DNA from: GWF2-38-69 sp965228125
GTDB taxonomy: Bacteria; Verrucomicrobiota; Lentisphaeria; Victivallales; GWF2-38-69
Assembly: GCA_965228125.1 (NCBI GenBank)
Contig: OZ245791.1
Coordinates: 1,364,001-1,428,000 of the forward strand
DNA length: 64,000 nt
Reading direction: 5' to 3'
Positions 27,470 to 36,432 of the stretch are shown piece after piece. Each line of letters opens with the position of its first letter. Position 1 is the stretch's first letter. The notes beneath the pieces are model-generated. The model searched no databases and was not told the DNA's origin. It was given only the letters and a program-made list of their open reading frames with translations. Both the position numbers and the translations under genes were made by a program.

Positions 27470-29464
27470 ATGCCATCAAACATTCTGAAACTTGCCGCTG
27501 ACAACATCCGAATTCTGGCAGCGGAAGGCGTCCAGAAAGCCAATTCCGGTCATCCAGGAATGCCCATGGGATGCGCTGATTACGCATTTACTCTATGGTT
27601 TAAGTATATGAAACACAACCCATTGAACCCTGACTGGATCGGAAGGGATCGTTTCGTTCTTTCCGCTGGTCATGGTTCAATGCTTATATATTCGCTTTTA
27701 CACCTCTTTGAATACGGCCTTACTATGGACGATCTAAAGAGTTTTCGTCAGTGGGGTAGCAAGACTCCAGGGCATCCTGAGTTCGGACATACAAAGGGCG
27801 TGGAAATAACTACCGGCCCATTAGGAAGCGGGCTAGCCGGTGCTGTCGGAATGGCTATTGCAGCAAAGAGCTTCGCAGCTAGAACCGCCCTTGATAAAAC
27901 AGATCTTCTCAACAACCAAAAAATATATGTGATAAGTGGGGACGGTTGCTTGATGGAAGGATGCTCGCATGAGGCAGCCTCACTCGCAGGACATCTCAAA
28001 CTTGACAACATAGTCCTTTTCTATGACAGCAATAAAATCACCATTGAAGGATCAACAGCCCTTTCATGCAGCGATGATGCCGCAAAACGCTTCGAGTCTT
28101 ACGGCTGGAGAGTATTACATATTGAAAACGCCAACGACACTGCGCAGGTCGAAGCAGGACTAGACAAAGCGATTGTTTCTGACGGCAGGCCAACAATAAT
28201 CATCGGCAAAACAGAAATTGCTTTTGGCGCACCAACTAAACACGGCAAGAATTCAGCCCACGGCGAACCTCTCGGCGAAGCAGAAATCACTGCTTTAAAA
28301 AAGAGTCTGGGATTCCCTGAAGAATCCTTCTTTATCAACGAAGAAGTAAAAGGCGCAATCAAATCAAGAATTAAAGAACTCTCATCAGATGCCGCAAAAT
28401 GGGATGCTCAATTTAACAAATTCCTAGAAGCAAACCCTGATTCAGCAAAACTCATTTCGAGTTTGCTTCACAAGACACTTCCTGCCGACCTCCTCGAACA
28501 ACTCAAATCAGCAGTAGCTTCAGATAAACCAAATGCTTCGAGAGCAACAGGTGGTTTGGCTCTCCAGAAAGCTTCACAGCTTATTCCTGCTCTCATCGGC
28601 GGAGCCGCTGACCTTGCCCCTTCTACCAAAACCAATATTGTAGGTGAAACAAGTTTTGGCCCCGGCAACTACGCTGCAAAAAACCTCCATTTCGGAATAA
28701 GGGAATTTGGAATGGGACTTGCCATGAACGGCATGGCTCTCTATGGAACTACAATTCCATACGGCTCCACTTTCATGGTATTTTCAGATTATGCCAAGCC
28801 GGCTATCAGGCTTGCTGCTGTTCAGAACTTACATGTGATTTATGTATTCACCCATGACTCTATTTATGTCGGCGAAGATGGCCCGACCCACCAGCCTATA
28901 GAGCAACTCTGGATGCTTCGTTCTATCCCAAACATGACGGTTCTAAGGCCTGCGGAAGCGACAGAAACAGCGCATGTATGGGATACTGCACTAAGGCTAA
29001 AAGGCCCTTCCGCTATTATTCTTACAAGGCAAAATCTTGATCCGATTCCTAAAGAACTTGCAGGAAATATTGATACAAATAAGGGTGCGTATATCCTTAA
29101 AGATATTCCTAACTATGATGTAATTATAATCGCTACAGGTTCTGAAGTAGGTCTGGCTATGAAAACAGCGGATATGCTTGCATCTTCCGGAATCAATGCA
29201 AGGCTAGTTTCCATGCCTTCAAGAGAACTCTTCCTCAAACAGGACGAAAATTACAGAGAATCAGTAATCCCATCCTCTTTCAAAAGGAAAGTGTCCATGG
29301 AAGCAGGCGCTACTTTCGGCTGGAGTGAATTCATAGGAACTGAAGGCTTATCTATCGGCATTGATACTTTCGGCGCATCAGCTCCTTATAAAGTGCTTGA
29401 AGAAAAATTTGGCTTTACTAAAGAATCGGCATCGGCAAGAATCAGACAACATTTCAACATATAA
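27470..29464 (+). CDS. tkt: Transketolase
   Basis: A full-length 664-residue transketolase of the pentose phosphate pathway. TPP-binding motif GDGCLMEGCSHEAASLAGHL with the closing NKITIEG; the N-terminal GHPGMPMGCADYAFTLW with catalytic His; the Pyr-domain stretch HDSIYVGEDGPTHQPIEQLW; and a transketolase C-terminal domain. AAGGAG lies about 12 bases upstream of the ATG. Downstream, the transcript runs into an IS element with no visible terminator. Confidence 0.96.
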   Translation: MPSNILKLAADNIRILAAEGVQKANSGHPGMPMGCADYAFTLWFKYMKHNPLNPDWIGRDRFVLSAGHGSMLIYSLLHLFEYGLTMDDLKSFRQWGSKTPGHPEFGHTKGVEITTGPLGSGLAGAVGMAIAAKSFAARTALDKTDLLNNQKIYVISGDGCLMEGCSHEAASLAGHLKLDNIVLFYDSNKITIEGSTALSCSDDAAKRFESYGWRVLHIENANDTAQVEAGLDKAIVSDGRPTIIIGKTEIAFGAPTKHGKNSAHGEPLGEAEITALKKSLGFPEESFFINEEVKGAIKSRIKELSSDAAKWDAQFNKFLEANPDSAKLISSLLHKTLPADLLEQLKSAVASDKPNASRATGGLALQKASQLIPALIGGAADLAPSTKTNIVGETSFGPGNYAAKNLHFGIREFGMGLAMNGMALYGTTIPYGSTFMVFSDYAKPAIRLAAVQNLHVIYVFTHDSIYVGEDGPTHQPIEQLWMLRSIPNMTVLRPAEATETAHVWDTALRLKGPSAIILTRQNLDPIPKELAGNIDTNKGAYILKDIPNYDVIIIATGSEVGLAMKTADMLASSGINARLVSMPSRELFLKQDENYRESVIPSSFKRKVSMEAGATFGWSEFIGTEGLSIGIDTFGASAPYKVLEEKFGFTKESASARIRQHFNI

Positions 29465-29539
29465 GGTCCAGTCTCAAAGCACTCGAAAGTCGGTGGGGAT
29501 GTCTTCATTATAACGAACTTCAACCGCCTAGCTTATGCC

Positions 29540-29546
29540 TATGTTA
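29540..29546. repeat. 7-bp target-site duplication, left copy (TATGTTA)
   Basis: TATGTTA here and again at 31058-31064, immediately outside the 15-bp inverted repeats of the insertion sequence. An intact duplication indicates an undisturbed, fairly recent insertion. Confidence 0.75.
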
Positions 29547-31057
29547 GTCGATCTTGAAAAAGCACTTAAATATTTAGCTATCATATAGATATATTTGATA
29601 TAAGTTGTATATTATTGCAAGAAAAGATGATAAAAGCAAAAGGAATCTTGCAAATGTTGCCGAAGAAAATATCAGATAACGAGAAGAATCAGGGGGATTT
29701 GTTTAAAGTAATGTTAAGAGATGTAGTGGATACTAAGCATTCGCTTGTAACGCTGGCAAATTCTATCAACTGGGAAGCGATTGAGAATAAGATTTCACCA
29801 CTGTTTTGTTCGAATAACGGCAGGCCTGCATTGCCAGTAAGAATGATAGCAGGGCTTCTTTATTTGAAGAACGCTTACAACCTTGGAGATGGAGCTCTTC
29901 TTGCTGCGTGGCTGGAAAATCCCTACTGGCAGTATTTTACAGGAGGAGTATTTTTCGAGCACGAAATACCGTTTGATTCATCTAACATGACCAACTGGAG
30001 GAAACGCATAGGAGAAGAAGGGCTTGAGGAACTTTTCAAGGAAATCCTTTCAGCAGCAGTAAGGCTTGGGTTTATCAAGCTATCTGAATTCAAGAAAGTA
30101 AATGTTGATACGACAGTACAGGAAAAGAATGTCAGGTTCCCCACAGATTCAAGACTTTATGACAGGCTGAGGGAAAAGCTTGTAAAGGAAGCAAATAGTA
30201 TCGGAATAGACTTAAGACAGTCGTATGAAAGAGTTGCCAAGAAGGCTCTGCATAAACAAAGTTCGCATGCTCACGCCAATCAGATGAAGAAAGCTAAAAA
30301 GCAGAGTAAAAAGCTCAAGGTTTACCTTGGCAGGGTAGCAAGAGACATCAGAAGAAAAATGCAAAAATCTAATCCTAAAATGGATAACCTTTTGGCCTTA
30401 TCAGACAAAGTTCTGACTCAGGAAAGACAAAGCAAGAACAAGATTTACTCAATTCATGAACCAGAGGTTGAGTGCATCAGCAAAGGCAAGGCTCACAAGA
30501 AATATGAATTTGGCTGCAAGGTAGGCTTTGTTACGAGTGCTCAATCCAACTGGATACTCGGAGCAATGGCTTTTCATGGTAATCCATACGATGGGCATAC
30601 GCTAAAAGACAACCTTGAACAAGTTAAAAGGATAACAGGGATTGTTCCTGAGCAGGGAACTTGCGACATGGGCTACAAAGGACATGGATATGATGGAACT
30701 TGTACGATCAATATTGTAAACAGATACCGTAAGAAGATCCCAAAAGCAATCAGAAGATGGTGGAAACGCCGTTCAGCCATCGAACCTATAATTGGTCATG
30801 TAAAACAGGATAACAGAATGGACTGCAACAGATTAAAAGGCAAACTTGGCGACAAGTTAAATGCAATCCTATCGGCTTGCGGGTTTAACTTCAGAAAATT
30901 ACTCAGGGCAATAGCCCTATTTTTTGTTTTCGTCCCAAAAACGGCTGTTTTTGCATTTTGGGCAGATGAAAAATGCTATCGGAGACTAACTTTTGCCTCC
31001 AATGGTGCTTATAATTTTTAGGTGAATCAAGAAAAAACGGGGTTTTTCAAGATCGAC
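29547..31057 (+). mobile_element. Complete IS5-type insertion sequence, 1511 bp
   Basis: The ends are perfect 15-bp inverted repeats: GTCGATCTTGAAAAA at 29547-29561 and its complement at 31043-31057. TATGTTA directly repeats on both sides (29540-29546, 31058-31064). If the outer TA is counted with the inverted repeat, it becomes 17 bp and the duplication 5 bp. It contains one transposase gene. It inserted downstream of tkt and next to the terminator of a minus-strand small ORF, so it probably broke no gene. Two decayed fragments of the same family lie elsewhere in the window. Confidence 0.88.
29615..31021 (+). CDS. IS5-family DDE transposase
   Basis: A 468-residue transposase. The N-terminal DUF772-like region (RPALPVRMIAGLLYLKNAYN, then FTGGVFFEHEIPFDSSNMTNW) is followed by a DDE domain with candidate acids in VNVDTTVQE, GTCDMGYKGHG and AIEPIIGHVKQDNRMD. 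A Lys-rich insert lies between the first two acids. The frame opens with TTG at 29615; an in-frame ATG at 29627 with an upstream AAGAAA is equally possible. No frameshift or stop is seen, so it may be active. The last 35 residues (VFVPKTAVFAFWADEKC) extend past the DDE core and recur in the relic near 49.1 kb. Confidence 0.93.
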   Translation: MQEKMIKAKGILQMLPKKISDNEKNQGDLFKVMLRDVVDTKHSLVTLANSINWEAIENKISPLFCSNNGRPALPVRMIAGLLYLKNAYNLGDGALLAAWLENPYWQYFTGGVFFEHEIPFDSSNMTNWRKRIGEEGLEELFKEILSAAVRLGFIKLSEFKKVNVDTTVQEKNVRFPTDSRLYDRLREKLVKEANSIGIDLRQSYERVAKKALHKQSSHAHANQMKKAKKQSKKLKVYLGRVARDIRRKMQKSNPKMDNLLALSDKVLTQERQSKNKIYSIHEPEVECISKGKAHKKYEFGCKVGFVTSAQSNWILGAMAFHGNPYDGHTLKDNLEQVKRITGIVPEQGTCDMGYKGHGYDGTCTINIVNRYRKKIPKAIRRWWKRRSAIEPIIGHVKQDNRMDCNRLKGKLGDKLNAILSACGFNFRKLLRAIALFFVFVPKTAVFAFWADEKCYRRLTFASNGAYNF

Positions 31058-31066
31058 TATGTTAAG

Positions 31067-31104
31067 CAAAAAAAAGAGCGATGCAGAAATCTCTGCATCG
31101 CTCT
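31067..31104 (-). terminator. Intrinsic terminator for the 46-aa ORF
   Basis: A perfect 13-bp stem (31075-31087 with 31092-31104) and a 4-base loop; on the minus strand it is followed by a run of eight or nine T. It sits 78 bp past the stop of the small minus-strand ORF and just outside the IS right end. Confidence 0.85.
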
Positions 31105-31181
31105 TCAATTTATTCACTAATCAATTTAAAGGCTTGTCACAATAACGAAAGCTTTCATCTTTCTAAACAGACCTTTAAAGG

Positions 31182-31322
31182 TTAGCGGTTATCCCATTTG
31201 GGAGAGCCTTTAAGTTTATCTGTAAATGTACAGTTATACTCGAATGATCTTTCCATTGCATAGTTTAAATCATTCAGGATGTCTCTTAGCCCGCTAAATA
31301 TTCTTCTAATGATATTACTCAT
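31182..31322 (-). CDS. Small protein, 46 aa, with very strong ribosome binding site
   Basis: The ATG at 31322 is preceded by GTAAGGAGGTGTGTTATT, a near-perfect complement to the 16S 3' end, at good spacing. An upstream in-frame start at 31379 would bypass this site and is less likely. The peptide begins MSNIIRRIFSGLRDILNDL, an amphipathic basic helix, and ends in a polar tail rich in Lys. It has its own terminator. I do not recognise it; a small stress protein, toxin-like or membrane-surface peptide are all open. The strong expression signals are the reason to believe it is translated. Confidence 0.6.
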   Translation of the reverse strand: MSNIIRRIFSGLRDILNDLNYAMERSFEYNCTFTDKLKGSPKWDNR

Positions 31323-31660
31323 AATAACACACCTCCTTACAATAACAAACTTATCTGCCGCTATCGACTGAAGACTCATTTGTTTGTGTCATTTTGATAT
31401 TTCAATGAACACAACCTTATTTAAAGGCTGTATCGTACGATACCATCCAGTGTTAATATGGCAAATTGAATTGTGCTATGCTGTGTTAGTTTATGGTTAG
31501 GGTATGGTGGTTTATAGAAATTCTAGCTCGTAATAGGCTATACATCAGGATCAAAAATACTATTTTTAATTGATTAGTCCTAAAATTAAAAAGACATAAT
31601 GTGATTTTATGCTTTCTTGGAATAGAATAGATAAAAATAACTCTACATTTCAAAAATAGG
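31323..31660. other. 338-bp gap: divergent promoter region with a perfect palindrome
   Basis: This gap separates the minus-strand 46-aa ORF from the plus-strand sugar transporter and must hold both promoters. TATCGTACGATA at 31431-31442 is a perfect 12-bp palindrome, a plausible operator. I see no clear -35/-10 pair. A 70-codon minus-strand frame at 31486-31698 looks random. Confidence 0.5.
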
Positions 31661-31666
31661 ATGTTT

Positions 31667-33013
31667 ATGAGAAAGTTGACAGAATCTTCGACTTTCATAA
31701 TAGTGTTTTTTAGTTTAGGCGGGCTTATTTGCGGCTACGCTCTTAGCGTAATAGCAGGCGCGGCGCCTGCTATTGTAAAAGAGTTCAACCTCTCTACCAA
31801 CCAGATATCTACAATAATGGGGCTTATTCTTTTTGGAGGAGTGTTCGCCAAATTTATCCTTGTAATGAACGACTGTTTTGAAAGGAAAATTATGATTATC
31901 ATTAATCTCTTTCTTTATATCGTCGGCATTTTAATCTTCACTAACGCATGGAACTACGAAACTCTCTATTGGGGAAGATTTATTCAGGGTTCCGCTGTTA
32001 TCATGGGAACAGTTACGTTTCCTGTATATTTATCCGAAATAGCTCCTACTCAAAACAGAGGAAAAATGATTACGGCATTTCAGCTCTCATGGACAGCTGG
32101 AATGTTAATTGCAAGTGTCGTAAATTTAAAAATGCTGGAGAGTTCCAATTGGCAATCGATGTTCAACTCTATACTGTTCATACCTTTTATCTTGTTCATT
32201 CTTGCATTTTTCCTTCCTAAAAGCCCCAGATGGCTGGCAATGAAAGGACAAATCATAGAAGCAGAGCAAGTTATACGGGCAATGAATAAAGGGATGAAAG
32301 CCGAAGAAGTACAAAAGGAAGTCAATGCCCTTCTTGCCAGAGATCAGATTAAATGGGCTAATTCATTCGGGCTTATTCTTAAATTTATCAAGCCTATCCT
32401 TCTGGTTGTAGGAGTATTTGTCCTAACCCAACTTTGCGGAATAAATGCTATCTTTCAAACAAGCGTTATACTTCTCAAAGCCTGCGGGGTTAAATCCAAC
32501 TTTATGGCAATATTCGGAACAATTCTTCTTTCAGCAGTTAATTTTCTAATGACGATAGGTACAATAATGTTTGTTGACAAACTTGGCAGAAAAAAACTTC
32601 TACGCATCGGTACCTTTGGATATTTTATGTGTATGATGATACTAGCTGTAGTTGTTTGGCTTGCACCAAAAAGTGAGATGACCGGATGGGTTTCACTTAT
32701 TCTTATGCTCATTGGTATAGGATTTTTGGCATTTGGCCCAACGGGAGTTGTATATGTGGTAATTGCAGAAGTTCTTCCAACTGCTGTAAGAAGCATAGGA
32801 ATAGTAATAGGCGGCCTTTGTTCTGTCATTGTCGGGACAATTTTTGTATCCAAATTTCTTATTTTAGGAGCTTGGCTTGGATATGGTTCGCTATTTTTTA
32901 TGATTTCGATATTTGCACTTATATACTTCGTTTTTAGTATTAAACTCCTTCCCGAAACTAAAGGAAAAACTCTTGAAGAAATCGAATCAGGATTTTCCGA
33001 ATCTAAAAAATAA
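31667..33013 (+). CDS. MFS sugar-porter family transporter
   Basis: A 12-segment major-facilitator sugar transporter. Family marks: GRFIQGSAV near the loop after segment 4, PVYLSEIAPTQNRGKM (PESPR/sugar-porter region), FFLPKSPRWLAMKGQ at the central loop, and the C-terminal LPETKGKTLEEIE. I prefer the ATG at 31667 (448 aa) because the AGG at 31658-31660 is too close to the ATG at 31661. The substrate is likely a hexose, pentose or polyol with H+. A secreted ankyrin protein follows eight bases later. Confidence 0.92.
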   Translation: MRKLTESSTFIIVFFSLGGLICGYALSVIAGAAPAIVKEFNLSTNQISTIMGLILFGGVFAKFILVMNDCFERKIMIIINLFLYIVGILIFTNAWNYETLYWGRFIQGSAVIMGTVTFPVYLSEIAPTQNRGKMITAFQLSWTAGMLIASVVNLKMLESSNWQSMFNSILFIPFILFILAFFLPKSPRWLAMKGQIIEAEQVIRAMNKGMKAEEVQKEVNALLARDQIKWANSFGLILKFIKPILLVVGVFVLTQLCGINAIFQTSVILLKACGVKSNFMAIFGTILLSAVNFLMTIGTIMFVDKLGRKKLLRIGTFGYFMCMMILAVVVWLAPKSEMTGWVSLILMLIGIGFLAFGPTGVVYVVIAEVLPTAVRSIGIVIGGLCSVIVGTIFVSKFLILGAWLGYGSLFFMISIFALIYFVFSIKLLPETKGKTLEEIESGFSESKK

Positions 33014-33020
33014 AGAGAAG

Positions 33021-33977
33021 ATGAAAATAAAAATTTTATTGGCCATATTGGTACTTTTCACTTTCAATCAAGAAATGCATTGCCTTACACTTTCCTCCTT
33101 AACAGCAGATTATTGGATGAAAGCTAGCCCTCAGAAAGTGAGAGAGTTGCTCTCCGACTCCGACAGGGTAAAGGATAAAAACGATATTAATATGGCTCTA
33201 GCTAATGCGTCAATGTCAAGCACTAACCCGGAAGTGATTGAAGCTCTTATCAAAAATGGCGCAGATGTCAATTATATAGGAGAAGACGGAATGACACCTT
33301 TAATGGATGCGTCTATGGCAAACACTAACCCGGAAATAGTCAACTATCTTCTTTTCAACAAAGCAAACGTAAATGAAAAATCCAACAAGGGCATGACTGC
33401 ATTGATGTTTGCTACAATGAATCTGGGACAACCAGAAATTCTCCAGCTCCTTATAGACCATAAAGCCGATGTAAATGCAAAAGATAATAACGGTGAGACA
33501 CCTCTGATGTTTGCCGCTGCAAACGATGAAGATACAAACATGCTTGAAACACTTCTGAAAAATGGCGCAAAAATCGCCGACAAAGACAACTCTGGCATGA
33601 CAGCTTTGTCGTATGCTGCAAAATATAACTCCAATCCTGAAGTAATTAATTTACTAATTGATAACGGCGCAGATGTCAACCAAAAAGACAACCTTGGAAG
33701 GACACCTCTTATGTTCGCCTCGACAATCGGGCCTGAATCAATACAGCCTATAATTAGCCATGGTGCAGATATCAACGCTGCAGACGCCAGTGGAAAGACA
33801 TCGCTTATGTATGCCTCAATGCTTCCTGATAATGATGAGTCAACAACAGAACTGAAAAAAAGAGGAGCCGATATTTCAATAAAAGATAAAAGCGGAAAAA
33901 CGGCTTCTGATTACTCCAATAACCTAAAAGAATCAATCGCCAATGGAGAATCTCCAAGTGATGTATTTTCAAAATAA
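33021..33977 (+). CDS. Secreted ankyrin-repeat protein
   Basis: A 318-residue protein starting at the ATG at 33021, eight bases past the transporter stop and after AAAGAGAAG. An in-frame start at 32913 lies inside the transporter gene and would spoil the signal peptide. MKIKILLAILVLFTFNQEMHC is a signal sequence. The mature protein has about seven ankyrin repeats of the pattern NGADVN..D..G.TPLM.A......P, a solenoid for protein binding, so it is probably periplasmic. The FHA-domain gene begins 50 bp later. Confidence 0.9.
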   Translation: MKIKILLAILVLFTFNQEMHCLTLSSLTADYWMKASPQKVRELLSDSDRVKDKNDINMALANASMSSTNPEVIEALIKNGADVNYIGEDGMTPLMDASMANTNPEIVNYLLFNKANVNEKSNKGMTALMFATMNLGQPEILQLLIDHKADVNAKDNNGETPLMFAAANDEDTNMLETLLKNGAKIADKDNSGMTALSYAAKYNSNPEVINLLIDNGADVNQKDNLGRTPLMFASTIGPESIQPIISHGADINAADASGKTSLMYASMLPDNDESTTELKKRGADISIKDKSGKTASDYSNNLKESIANGESPSDVFSK

Positions 33978-34027
33978 TAATATATAATGCTGTGTGCGGG
34001 TAAGAAAAATAAAAGGAGTATAATGCT

Positions 34028-34396
34028 ATGAGCAATCCTCCTGCATTGATAGTTTTATCAGAAATTGAAAAGGGCAAGACATTTATTTTAACAGCAAATG
34101 TTCATATGTGTGGTCGTGCATTGAGTAACGATATTAGCATACAAGACCCTTCTGTAAGCTCCGTTCATTGTAAGTTTGTGAAAACAGGTTCTGGTTCTTA
34201 TATGATAATGGATTTGGACAGCACCAATGGCGTGGTTATTAATAGAAAACTCGTTAAGTATGCCGAATTAAATAACAAAGATATTATTGATCTGGGTGAT
34301 ACTCAGTTGCTTTTCTCTGATGACAACAAAGCCATAGAGGTAATAGAAAATACCTATGTCAACACCTACCGTGTTCCTGTTGACAAGAAAATTTAG
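34028..34396 (+). CDS. FHA-domain protein
   Basis: A 122-residue stand-alone FHA domain, a phosphothreonine-binding module. Key residues are seen: CGRALSNDISIQDPSVSSVHCKF (Gly-Arg and Ser-x-x-His) and DLDSTNGVVINRKLV (Asn of the T/S-x-N-G turn). AAAAGGAG lies 11 bases upstream of the ATG. There is no kinase or phosphatase gene in the window, so its partner is elsewhere. It has no signal peptide and is cytoplasmic. Confidence 0.92.
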   Translation: MSNPPALIVLSEIEKGKTFILTANVHMCGRALSNDISIQDPSVSSVHCKFVKTGSGSYMIMDLDSTNGVVINRKLVKYAELNNKDIIDLGDTQLLFSDDNKAIEVIENTYVNTYRVPVDKKI

Positions 34397-34404
34397 CCTA
34401 AGCA

Positions 34405-34800
34405 GTCGGCACTGAAATATAGTATAAATATTTGCCTGCCATATTATTATATGGTATTTATGTGATATATTCTTGCAAGAAAAGATGATAAAAGCAAAAG
34501 GAATCTTGCAAATGTTGCCGAAGAAAATATCAGAGAATGACAGGAATCAGGGAGATTTGTTCAAAGTAATGCTAAGAGATGTTGTCGATATGAAGCATCC
34601 TCTTGTAACACTGGCCAACTCTATAAACAGGGAAGCAATCGAAAACAAAATTGCGCCTTTGTTTTGTTCTAATAACGGAAGACCTGCACTGCCAGTAAGA
34701 ATGATAGCTGCTCTTTTTTATCTGAAGAATGCATAACCTTGGAGATGGAACTATCCTTGCTACATGGCTGGGAAATCCCTATTGGCAGTATTTTACAGGC
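34405..34800 (+). pseudogene. Decayed 5' fragment of the IS5-type element
   Basis: From a degenerate left end (GTCGGCACTGAAA near 34405) to TATTTTACAGG at about 34799 the sequence follows the first third of the complete IS at 29547. The transposase frame from 34473 matches through LPVRMIAALFYLKNA. A two-base deletion then gives a TAA, and similarity stops about 60 bases later. The rest of the element is missing here. Confidence 0.88.
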
Positions 34801-34865
34801 AGGGTTCAAGTCTGGACACCGATGGTGGAAATAGAACAAATCAAATAGCCCTTTCATTTGGATTC

Positions 34866-34903
34866 AAAAAAGGAAGCCCGGTACATTTTTAATTGGCCGG
34901 GTT
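34866..34903 (-). terminator. Intrinsic terminator for the purine permease
   Basis: AGCCCGG at 34875-34881 pairs with CCGGGTT at 34897-34903; on the minus strand the stem is followed after three bases by six T. It lies just past the permease stop at 34914. Confidence 0.65.
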
Positions 34904-34913
34904 AAATTTGTGT

Positions 34914-36248
34914 TCAATTAATCAGAATAAATTTCAATGCGAATAATATCGCCATTATTACCAACACGATATTCAGATCTTTGAACCTAAACGTACAAAT
35001 CTTTATAAGCACATAGGTTATAAGGCCTAAAAGAATTCCGTCAGCAATACTGTAAGTAAGCGGAACCATAATAATAGTTATAAAGAATGGCACTGCTTCA
35101 GTAAAGTCAGAAAAATCCATTTCCTTTATCGGCGCAATCATGAAAAGACCTACGGTAATAAGTATCGGCGCGGTAGCAGCAGCAGGTACCATCAGAAATA
35201 TGGGCGAAAAAACAAGCGCTACAAGAAACAATACTGAAACTGTTAAAGAAGTTAACCCTGTTTTACCGCCTACAGCAACACCAGCAGTACTTTCTACAAA
35301 TGCCGTTACCGTACTTGTTCCTAGACAGGCGCCGGCTGTAGTAGCAATGGCATCAGCAAGCAATGCTTTATTAATGCTTCTTGGTTTCCTTGTCCCAGGT
35401 TCAAAGAGTTTCGCTCTGTTAACGCAAGCAAGCAATGTTCCTATTGTATCAAATAACTCCATAAAAAGCAGAACTATAACCGTAACAAGCATGTCTATTG
35501 AAAATACGCTTTGCCAAGTAAACTTGCAAAATAGCGGAGAAAGAGATGGTGGCAAACTCAGAAAGGCATTGCTTCCAGGCAGTTTAGTTACTCCGACAAA
35601 AGCTCCAAGCGCCGTTACTATTAAAATGGATATGAGCATTGCTCCTTTAACATTTCTATAAAGCAGTACAGCTGTAATTATTATGCCAACCATAGTTAGA
35701 ATTACACTGAAAGACGAGAAACTTCCAAGAGCCAATATCGCTCCTCCTTTGACAACTACCCCTGAAGTGACAAGCCCGATGAAAGCAATAAATAGGCCTA
35801 TACCTACAGTTATGGCATGTTTCATTGACTCGGGGATCGCATTGACAATAGCTTCACGCGCTTTGCATACAGTAAGAATAATAAATATGATACCTTCAAA
35901 GAGAACAGCGGTTAGGCCAAACTGCCATGTGTGCCCCATTGATAAAACTATTGTAAACGCAAAAAAAGCATTTGCCCCCATACCTGGCGCGCAGGCAATA
36001 GGAAGATTAGCATACAGTGCCATAACCAATGTCCCTATTACTGCAGAAACAACTGTTGCAGTAAATACCGCACCTGCATCCATTCCCGTTTTAGAAAGTA
36101 TAAACGGATTCACCGCAAGAATATAAGCCATTGTCATAAAGGTAGTGATCCCTGCAATCAGCTCTGTTTTTATTGTTGTGCCTTCAGCGCTTAACTTGAA
36201 CCATTTCTCTAGGATTCTATGGCTTCCCACAGTGTTGTGCTGTGACAT
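34914..36248 (-). CDS. NCS2-family purine permease (AzgA-like)
   Basis: A 444-residue membrane protein of the guanine/hypoxanthine/adenine permease group. I take the ATG at 36248, preceded by AAAGGGGCG, rather than a longer frame from 36389 whose extra 47 residues are not family-like. Family marks: TELIAGITTFMTMAYILAVNP at the start, ACAPGMGANAFFAFTI, LFMELFDTIGTLLACVNRA and ATTAGACLGTSTVTAFVESTAGVAVGG (each within the family core). About twelve to fourteen segments. It likely imports purine bases with H+. Confidence 0.93.
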   Translation of the reverse strand: MSQHNTVGSHRILEKWFKLSAEGTTIKTELIAGITTFMTMAYILAVNPFILSKTGMDAGAVFTATVVSAVIGTLVMALYANLPIACAPGMGANAFFAFTIVLSMGHTWQFGLTAVLFEGIIFIILTVCKAREAIVNAIPESMKHAITVGIGLFIAFIGLVTSGVVVKGGAILALGSFSSFSVILTMVGIIITAVLLYRNVKGAMLISILIVTALGAFVGVTKLPGSNAFLSLPPSLSPLFCKFTWQSVFSIDMLVTVIVLLFMELFDTIGTLLACVNRAKLFEPGTRKPRSINKALLADAIATTAGACLGTSTVTAFVESTAGVAVGGKTGLTSLTVSVLFLVALVFSPIFLMVPAAATAPILITVGLFMIAPIKEMDFSDFTEAVPFFITIIMVPLTYSIADGILLGLITYVLIKICTFRFKDLNIVLVIMAILFALKFILIN

Positions 36249-36432
36249 ATACGCCCCTTTTTTTATTTTTTTATTCAGAATCTTTATGTTATAGAAAAAA
36301 CAAAGTTTAATGATTTTCATCAACCATATGCTTATAAATAATATATCCAAAGTAGTAGCCTTTACAGTACTTGTTAGATATAATTTCATGAGATAGTCTT
36401 GCGCTCAAATTTTGATATAAGGGTTTCAAAAT

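Noticed and set aside
31486..31698. A 70-codon minus-strand ORF before the sugar transporter
   Set aside because: Overlaps the transporter start, has no ribosome binding site and an unstructured composition; probably random AT-rich frame.
34914..34940. Purine riboswitch for the NCS2 permease or guaA
   Set aside because: Neither 5' leader (36249-36432, 49232-49499) shows the conserved purine-aptamer loops.
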